Below, in pieces: positions 57,509-64,000 of a stretch of DNA of 64,000 bases. Made by a program: the position numbers and the translations under genes. Positions within the stretch are counted from its first letter, which is position 1; every line of letters begins with the position of its first letter. This DNA is from Leptobrachium leishanense (taxonomy: Eukaryota; Chordata; Amphibia; Anura; Megophryidae), in the NCBI GenBank assembly GCA_009667805.1, contig CM019063.1:53800881-53864880 (forward strand). The letters are read 5' to 3'. The notes under the pieces were generated by a model. That model made no database searches and was not told the DNA's origin. It saw nothing but the letters and a program-made list of their open reading frames with translations.

Positions 57509-58512
57509 TTAACCCTTTCCATGCGGAGGGCGCGTCCTGCTGCATGTGCACTTCGCTGCGGAGGACGCGCTGATCGGCCGGGATTCCGGCTGATCGCGGC
57601 GGCCCCACGGTGCGGGCTGACATCCTTGATGTCAGCCCAGCCTCTGGGACCCAGGCGGGCACGATAGACATCATCGCGCCAGCGCGGGGAAGGTGCCTGA
57701 AGGGGCGGGGTGGAGGTCCTTTGGACCTCTCTCCCTCCCCATCCGTGCAGGTCACAATCTAAAGGCAGGCACCGTTTATAAGGGCACAGCCTGCCCTTCC
57801 AAGTGGCAGCTGTCTTTAACCCCTAGGGGGCTGGATCGCGATATGGAGCCAACAGGTGCCATATCGCGATCCCCTCCCGGAGCTGGCCGACATCTTGGAT
57901 GTCGGCCAAGCTTCCGGAATATCCCACCGACGACTGGCGTCAACGCGCATAGCGTGATGACGTCAGTTCTGGAAATAACCCTTAGCTGCCACCTATGGTG
58001 GAGATCCATGGCAGCTAGGGGTTAATATTTGGTATCATTGGAATGGCCAGAGCATGGCCTTTTCAATGATACCAAACATGACCATGTAAAATGTAAAAAA
58101 AATTAAAATAAAATAAAAAAAAATTAAAATAGAAAATTAAAAAACATTTTTTGTTTGTTTTTGTTTTATTAATGCAGCAATATTGTTCTCATTTGAATTA
58201 TAATGTGAACAATGATGCTGCACTAACGATTTCTTCTTTAGGGGCTTTTGCTAAAAAACATGTAATTTCCCCCCGAAAAAATATAACGAATCCCCTTTTC
58301 TAATTTTTTTAACAAGTGCACCCCATAAAAGATATAACCACAAAGGCTCGCATGATAAAATGTGCAAAAAAACCCACTTTACACAATGTAGATGATTGAA
58401 AATTCAATTTTTATTGCAATGTTTGTTATAATATTCAGGCAGGACATGATGTATAGATATAATAATGATATATTATGAATCTGCCAGAAAGACCGATATA
58501 CAATATGTCTGG
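57509..58512. mobile_element. Multi-hairpin TTAA element, copy 2, truncated
   Basis: Starts TTAACCCTTTCCATGCGGAG, which matches the complement of the right end of copy 1. The hairpins are in matching order: gctgacatccttgatgtcag, gaggtcctttggacctc, ggccgacatcttggatgtcg, atggagatccat. The A/T-rich part continues to 58512, where copy 1 would go on for about 150 bp more, so one end with its TTAA is lost. Confidence 0.75.
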
Positions 58513-58659
58513 TGTTACATCCTCAGCCCCCGCTGTGCTCCCTGGGGGGTCTAGGCAAGGCCTGATTACTGCCACACCTGTTCGCAATCAAGAAATCACT
58601 TAAATAAGACCTGAATGACAAAGTGAAGTAGACCAAAAGATCCTCAAAAGCTACACATC

Positions 58660-60616
58660 ATGCCGAGATCCAAAGAAATTGAGGAACAAATGAGAAAGAA
58701 AGTAATAGATCTATCATTCTGGAGAAGGTTATAAAGCCATTTCTAAGGCTTTGGGACTCCAGCGAACCACAGGGAGAGCCATTATCCACAAATGGCCAAA
58801 ACATGGAACAGTGGTGAACCTTCCCAGGAGTGGGTGGCCGACCAAAATTACCTCAAGAGCGCAGTGATGACTCATCCAAGAGGTCACAAAAGACCCCACA
58901 ACAACATCCAAAGAACTGCAGGCTAGACATGAGCACAGCACAAAATTTCGTTTGGAAATAATGGATTAGTCCTAAAAATGCAATTTATTTAGTTGCTAAA
59001 GAAATTTGTTTTCAGTTCTTTAGTATGAAAACTAATTTCATTCATCCGAAAACCAGCGGATACATTTACTATTGTAGTGGCTCCTCAGAGGGCTGAGATT
59101 GCTGCTTGTTACAGTATCTCTCACTCTCAGCACAATGTGGGCCATATTACATAGTTGGTGCTAACTTAACCAGAGCTGTTGTAAACTTCCCAGAGCCATT
59201 ATAGCCTATGGAGGTTTTCAGTTAACAACAGCTCTGGTTAAGTGTAATACTGCCCCATGTCAGGAAAAGCTGTTACAGTAACTGACTGCTGCTCATCACA
59301 GCGCTCAGAGTTTCAGTAAAACTAGTAAATAATATTTTTATATATAAGAGGTTAGAACAATATTATTTCCTTGTTTTACTGAAACTCTGAGCGCTGTTAG
59401 TCAGTTACTGTAACAACTGAGACTGATACATTGTATGGAGAGATAATATAACAAGCAGCCGATCTCATTGCTCACAGTCACTAGATTTAAAGGGCTAAAA
59501 AAAAAAAAGGCTCCTCTCTGTATATTGTATAGAACAACCTCCTGAATTAATTAATGTCCCTCTCTGTATAGAACATCCTCCTCAATTTATACCTTTCTCT
59601 GTATAATGCATATAACATCCTCCTGCATTAATACCCCTCTCTGTATAATGTATAGAACATCCTCCTGCATTAATTAATGCCCCTCTCTGTATAGAACATC
59701 TACTGCATTGGCATGTGGAGGGTGCAGAACTTCGGATGTTGCGCTCTTCATTGCTGGTCTCCTTCACTCATCAATGTAATATCACAAAAAGGACTGAAAC
59801 TAAAATGTAGTGCATTTTATTTTAGTTTCTTTCGTTTTTTGTACTAAGCTGTTTCATGTCTCTTGAGTCAAACAAAAACAAAATTATCCCAAAATTCGGA
59901 CTAAATCGTTTTAGTACTAAAACGAATGCACATTTCTACTGCAGGCCTCACTTGCCTCAGTTAAGGTTAGTGTTCATTACTACACCATAAGAAAGAGACT
60001 GAACAAAAATGGCCTGCATGGCCAAGTTCCAAGATGAAAACGGCTGCTGAGCAAAAAGAACATGAAGGCTCATCTCAGTTTTGCCAGAAAACATCTTGAT
60101 GATCCCCAAGACTTTTGGGAAAATACTCTGGACTGAAGAGACAAAACTTGAACTTTTTGGAAGGTGTGTGTCCCATTACATCTGACATAAAAGTAACACT
60201 GCATTTCAGAAAAAGAACAACATACCAACAGTAAAATATAGTGGTGGAAGTGTGATGATCTGGGGCTGTTTTGCTGCTTCAAGACCTGGAAGACTTGCGG
60301 TGATAAATGGAACCATGAATTCTGTTGTGTCTACCAAAATATCCTGAAGGATAATGTGTGACCATCTGTTCGTGATCTCAAGCTGAAGCGAAATTGGGTT
60401 CTGCAAAGTCCTGATCTGAATGCTATTGAAATTCTGTGGCATTACCTTATAAAGGTGGTTCATGCTCGAAAACCTTCCAATGTGGCTGAATTACAACAAT
60501 TCTGCTCAGATGAGTGGACCAAAATTCCTCCACAGCGCCGTAACAGACTCATTGCATGTTATCGCAAACACTTGATTGCAGTTCTTGCTGCTAAGGGTGG
60601 CCCAACCAGTTATTAG
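58660..60616 (+). pseudogene. Tc1-like transposase split by a hAT MITE
   Basis: Starts atgccgagatccaaagaaat (MPRSKEIEEQMRKKV), the usual N terminus of a Tc1 group. The helix-turn-helix region runs to 58923, where the hAT element breaks it. After 59939 the frame is recoverable only in pieces. The region of the first catalytic Asp is near 60130 (tggactgaagagac). The segment tggtggaagtgtgatgatct encodes the GGGSVMIWG-like motif. The second catalytic Asp region is missing: sequence jumps from ctgcaaagtcctgatctgaa to the NAIEILWH motif. The end is GGPTSY. So it is multiply damaged and lacks one catalytic residue. Confidence 0.8.
58924..59938. mobile_element. hAT-like MITE with exact 8-bp duplication
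   Basis: CTGCAGGC flanks it on both sides (58916-58923 and 59939-59946), the 8-bp duplication of hAT elements. Ends are TAGACATGAGCACAGC and tgcacatttcta. A foldback lies inside at 59275-59415 (ctcagagtttcagtaaaac and gttttactgaaactctgag). No transposase. Confidence 0.88.
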
Positions 60617-60820
60617 GTTTAGGGGGAAATCACTTTTTCACTCGGGGCCATGTGGGTTTGGATTTTGTTTTCCCTTAATAAAACCTTCATTTAAAAGCTG
60701 CATGTTGTGTTTACTTGTGTTATCTTTGACTAATATTTCGATTTGTTTGATGATATGAAACATTAAAGTGTGACAAACGTGCAAAAAAATGAATTTATTC
60801 TAATAAAAGTCTTCTTCATA

Positions 60821-61511
60821 TCTATACTATAATTGAGTAAGGCTTGGCGTGTCCGTCGCCAAGCCTTACTCTGCGCATGCGCGCGCAACCAGCAGCGGTT
60901 GGTTGCGCGCGCATGCAACCACCGTGGCACGAGCCGGCTGTGCGCTCGTCGCGGCGGTTACAAGATGCACACAGCAGCCGGGTAGAGGCTGCGCTCGCAG
61001 CCTCTACCCTGCTGCCGCGCGCATCCAACCCCTGAGCGGCGAAGGGAAAGTTCCCTCGCTTCCGCTCTTTGAAGGACCCAAGCCGCGGTCACGTGGGAGT
61101 CCCACGTGACCGCGGCTTGGGTCCTTCAACGACCGGAAGCGGGGAACCTTTCACTTCGCCACTCAGAACGGTAAGTATGCGGAGCTCATGGGGCGGCTGT
61201 CCGAATGCCGATAGAGCATTCGAACAGCCGCCCCATGTCTGGTCTGGGGTCTGAGCTGGGGGGCAGTATCCACGAGCTGAGGGCAGTATCCATGACCTGG
61301 GGCAGTATCCACGTGCTGGGGGCAGTATCCTCGAGCTGAGGGCAGTATCCACGAGCTGAGGGCAGTATCCACAAGCTGAGGGCAGTATCCACGAGCTGGG
61401 GGCAGTATCCACGTGCTGGGGGCAGTATCCACGTGCTGAGGGCAGTATCCACGAGCTGAGGGCAGTATAACCACAATAGACTGCCCTCTGGGCAGACTTT
61501 CCACCTTGTTA
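60821..61511 (+). mobile_element. Helitron-like element with hairpins and minisatellite
   Basis: Starts TCTATACTATAATTGAG after an A, a typical Helitron 5' end. Next is a hairpin (aaggcttggcg / cgccaagcctt). A GC-rich part with long palindromes follows, for example gaaggacccaagccgcggtc with its complement around cacgtgggagtcccacgtg. A minisatellite runs 61252-61481, then the hairpin ctgccctctgggcag. The final CTRR is not clear (accttgtt). Confidence 0.65.
61252..61481 (+). repeat. 20-21-bp minisatellite (gggcagtatccacgagctga)
   Basis: About 11 units. The unit is a shortened relative of the ggggcaatatatccatgtga unit at 33.4 kb. Minus-strand frames are open by composition. Confidence 0.88.
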
Positions 61512-61700
61512 ATAATAATATAATAATAATAATAATAGATGTTTATATTTCTGCTTGTTTCGTATGTGTGATATCTATGTATTTGGAGAACTGCCTGCTT
61601 TTTGGATAGCTGAATGGCCACTAAATTGCACCGTATGGCGAAATTCAGCGTTCAATGCAATTTTGTGGCCAATTCAGTGCTCTCTGAATAACCCCTTATG
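61512..61700. repeat. (AAT)n microsatellite and MITE end
   Basis: 61510-61537 is (AAT)n. 61597-61697 (ggatagctgaatggcc to gctctctgaataacccc) matches the right end of the 13.77-kb MITE family. Confidence 0.7.
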
Positions 61701-61973
61701 TTCCACCTTAAGTGACTTTATTTATGTGCACGCAGGTGTTCACAGCAGTAGCAAATTGTCAACAAAAGGCCACAGCAACAGTGTCTCTTCCAAGTGCATC
61801 CACCATAAACTAGCAAATCTTGATCTTCAGGCGTCCGAGTTCGAGTCAATTCGATATGGAGGATTGGAAACAGTTACAAGTTTTTATAAAGGGCTAACAA
61901 GTCACATAGCGCTGTACAATGGGTGAGACAGAATAACAAATATACATACAAGTTAAACACACAGAGTAGTAGG

Positions 61974-62881
61974 TGTCAGGATCCGTAGGTTCAGACCCCT
62001 GGCAGCCCCTTTAAATCCTGCATATTCCATACTGGAGTATGCAGATTTCTGGACTTTCTGCCTGAAGGTTTTGCACTCAAGCCATGGAGCCTCAGCTGAC
62101 CTCATCTTGATCTAATGAGGCCAGCTTAAAAGGAAGTGACGCCCTTCAATACTCGCGTCCACGTTGAAGTTGCGTACCTGTGCAGACCTGCTCCCGGAAG
62201 TCTCCCTGAGCATATCCTGAATTCCACAGACTTTTCCTTGTATCCTCTGCTGAATTATCTGGACATTATCAACCTCAACTTACCAGTACCCTTCTTTGCT
62301 CCCTGTACCCCTTATATTGGATCCCTGTGTACCAGACCCCCTTTGCTTGGACTTTGACCACTCTGTCTGCTGCCTTGCCTAGACCTCCTGCTTTGTATTA
62401 CTGATCACTCCACTGCTTAATCATTACTTGTACCGTTGCCTGGAATATCTGTTATTTGTATTATTTATTCAGTGTCTGCCATTCCTGTGTACTATTACTT
62501 CCCCCTATGTATTCTTGTTTCTCTCGCCTCTTCTAGTATTATTCTTATCTTGCTATCCCTTGTTTCTCCAGCTTCCCATCTACTCCCATATTCAGTCCTC
62601 CCACTCCCACTGCTCTCAGCCATCCTTCTGTTGACTCTAGCCCTTCTTCCTGCATCTCCTCCCTTCTCTCGTATGTTCCTATCTTGCCCAGCCTCCTCCA
62701 TTGTTTGGTTATATCTCCCGTGTCTACTGTTGTGCTTTAGTTCTAGTCTTGTCTTTATATATTCTGCTTCTTGCAAACAAACCCTGTTGGTACCCCGTAA
62801 CCTGTCTAATCTCCTCAATTCACTGCATCCTGGGCTCACATCAACCCCACCTGCTTAGAATGTCCAATCTTACACGTGACA
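61974..62881. mobile_element. Solo LTR-like insertion
   Basis: Begins TGTCAGGATCCG and ends CACGTGACA (TG...CA). Flanks are gtagg and gtagc, a possible 4-5-bp duplication. LINE sequence continues on both sides, so it is an insertion. The 908-bp, C/T-rich interior has no gene. A Ty3/gypsy source is a guess. Confidence 0.6.
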
Positions 62882-63023
62882 GTAGCAGAGAGGACCCTGC
62901 TCAAGAGCTTACAGTCTAAGAGGAGAGGGGTGACACACTAGGTGAGGGTAAATCGAGAAAATGAGGTAGCGGGGCGCATGTGGGCTGATTGGGAAGATGG
63001 AGTAAGAGACATACAGTGGGGGA

Positions 63024-63485
63024 TTATGGAGCGAGCTGATAGGCTTCTCTAAAGTAATGTGTATTCAGAGACTTCTTGAAGGACTTGAGCAACGGGGAGA
63101 GTCTGATGTTGTGGTGGAAGGAATTCCATAGAAAGGGGGCAGCTCCAGAGAAGTCTTGAAGGCAGGAGTTGGGAGTGTTAATAAGGGAAGAGATATAGGC
63201 CGGGACGCAGTTATGGAGAGCTTTATATGTGAGGACCAATATAATGAATTTTATATATGAGAACTAAAATAATGAACAGAGGGGCGAGGTGTGAGAGGTG
63301 CAGGAGGTGAGGTGCATGAGCCTGGCACAGGCATTCATAACAGACTGCAGAGGGAGAATCTGGGATCTCTTAAGGCCAGAGAGAAGGAGGTTACAGTAGT
63401 CAAGGCGGGAGATAATAAGAGCTTGGATGAGCATTTCAGAGTCCAGATTAAGAAAGGGGCAGACACACGCAATATTTTTAGACAA
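63024..63485 (-). pseudogene. LINE reverse transcriptase C-terminal fragments
   Basis: The first part (63485-63264) has ALIISRLDYCNLLLSGL and LPLQSVMNACARL. The second (63239-63024) has LTYKALHNCVPAYISSL, APFLWNSFHHNIRLSPLLKS and LNTHYF. These are the adjacent C-terminal blocks of CR1/Rex-type ORF2 proteins. A frame change separates them, and the catalytic domain is absent. It shows which LINE owns the shared tail. Confidence 0.85.
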
Positions 63486-63499
63486 ACAAAATTTGTTCT

Positions 63500-63899
63500 T
63501 AGAAAATGCTTTTTAGTTACAGTACATCAGATATACTGGAACTCTTTAAAGTACTGGGTCTTTCAAGTTTCCCTTGCAGAGTCATGGTAGCCCCAGCTGC
63601 ATTACTGTTGATTGACCAGCAGAAGGAACCCTTTACCTGTCAAACAGTCTCCGAATGCACTGTAATTGTATTATGTGTTTGTGTGTGTGTTCATGTGTTG
63701 GTGTGGGTGTAGTAGGGAATTAGGTGAAATGTAAAGTGGTTTGACATCAAACCATTCTTGCTAGTGGCTTTATGGAAAACCACGTGGTAGTGAACGGGTT
63801 AAGCATTCACTACACAGCATGATATTCTTTATTTCTTCACATTCTTTTATTTTTCTTTCTTTCTTTTCTTTATTTCCTTTTTCCTTCACGTCTTTCCTC
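63500..63899. other. Unassigned with a TTAA-type right end
   Basis: A (GT)n-rich patch lies at 63670-63710. 63785-63801 reads gtggtagtgaacgggttaa, the complement of the TTAA element start; its left end was not identified. A T/C-rich run follows. Confidence 0.45.
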
Positions 63900-64000
63900 T
63901 TACCCCTTTACTGCCGAGATCGAAATGACTAGACTTCGACGGCACCATCAGGTACCGATATCGAGTTATCTCGATCTGCAGCTCTGAAAGACAAAAGTAA
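63900..64000. mobile_element. TTAA MITE second copy, cut by window end
   Basis: ttaccccttta then gatatcgagttatctcgatc and ctgcagctctgaaagac match the first 105 bp of the 17.9-kb MITE. The first base of the TTAA-like site is changed (TTAC). It continues outside the window. Confidence 0.7.

Larger units (their letters stand above)
57355..60820 (+). mobile_element. Tc1-like transposon with nested insertions
   Basis: The left end CAGTTGTGTTAAAAAGTACT follows TA. The left arm (gtttcagatcatcaaacaaa, ataacacaagtaaacacaac) is repeated in inverse on the right (60695-60790), so the inverted repeats are about 150 bp. The outermost right end is degraded next to the Helitron at 60821. It contains a multi-hairpin element and a hAT MITE. 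Confidence 0.85.
61870..63490 (-). mobile_element. Non-LTR LINE 3' part, split by LTR-like insertion
   Basis: The minus strand encodes an RT C-terminal segment (next entry), and its 3' UTR ends with cattgtacagcgctatgtga and cctttataaa, the tail shared with the window's SINEs. The family looks Rex/L2/CR1-like. The solo-LTR-like insertion at 61974-62881 lies in the 3' UTR. Confidence 0.75.

Overview
The window looks like intergenic or intronic DNA from a large, repeat-rich vertebrate genome. An amphibian (anuran) is the most likely source. This is inference from the repeat types: several Tc1-like DNA transposons, CR1/L2-like and L1-like LINEs, tRNA-headed SINEs, Helitrons, TTAA and hAT miniature elements, an RTE/BovB-type LINE end, and an endogenous retrovirus. 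I found no convincing host protein-coding gene, tRNA, rRNA or CRISPR array. Almost every long open frame is either transposon-derived or a by-product of a stop-free tandem repeat.

Layout. 1-5.6 kb is a 41-bp minisatellite with higher-order structure. 6.45-8.06 kb is a 54-bp minisatellite. 8.16-11.75 kb is a Tc1-like element carrying nested insertions: an L1 fragment with an unusually long (about 366 bp) target duplication, and a MITE. 12.4-13.7 kb is a Helitron-like element. 13.75-14.65 kb is a TTAA element invaded by a GGTTATTCAGAGAG MITE. 14.8-15.6 kb is a CR1/L2-like LINE whose ORF holds an expanded 14-codon repeat. 18.77-30.25 kb is an almost complete endogenous retrovirus on the minus strand. 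It has paired 643-bp LTRs, a 5-bp target duplication, gag, pro-pol and env, and it is broken by two frameshifts, a stop codon, a LINE insertion and a multi-hairpin TTAA element. 30.97-31.84 and 38.13-39.35 kb are two inverted copies of a TIR element with a telomere-like core, each flanked by a perfect 9-bp duplication. Between them lie a foldback, a minisatellite and two back-to-back Tc1-like elements.

The right half holds SINE/LINE composites (39.6-40.65 and 55.2-55.5 kb), a second LINE end, a Helitron end with a minisatellite (44.1-45.0 kb), 2.3 kb of polypyrimidine DNA with a ~730-bp duplication, a 42-bp minisatellite, 1.2 kb of polypurine DNA, an RTE/BovB-like fragment, and a Tc1-like element (57.36-60.82 kb) holding a second multi-hairpin element and a hAT MITE. 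A further Helitron-like element, a LINE split by a solo-LTR-like insertion, and a TTAA MITE cut by the window edge follow.

The genes do not form a pathway. What they record is a layered history of transposition, and many boundaries can be read exactly because target-site duplications survive. The best candidates for undescribed biology are the telomere-like-core elements, the multi-hairpin TTAA elements, Helitron-like elements carrying related minisatellites, and the in-frame repeat expansion inside a LINE ORF.
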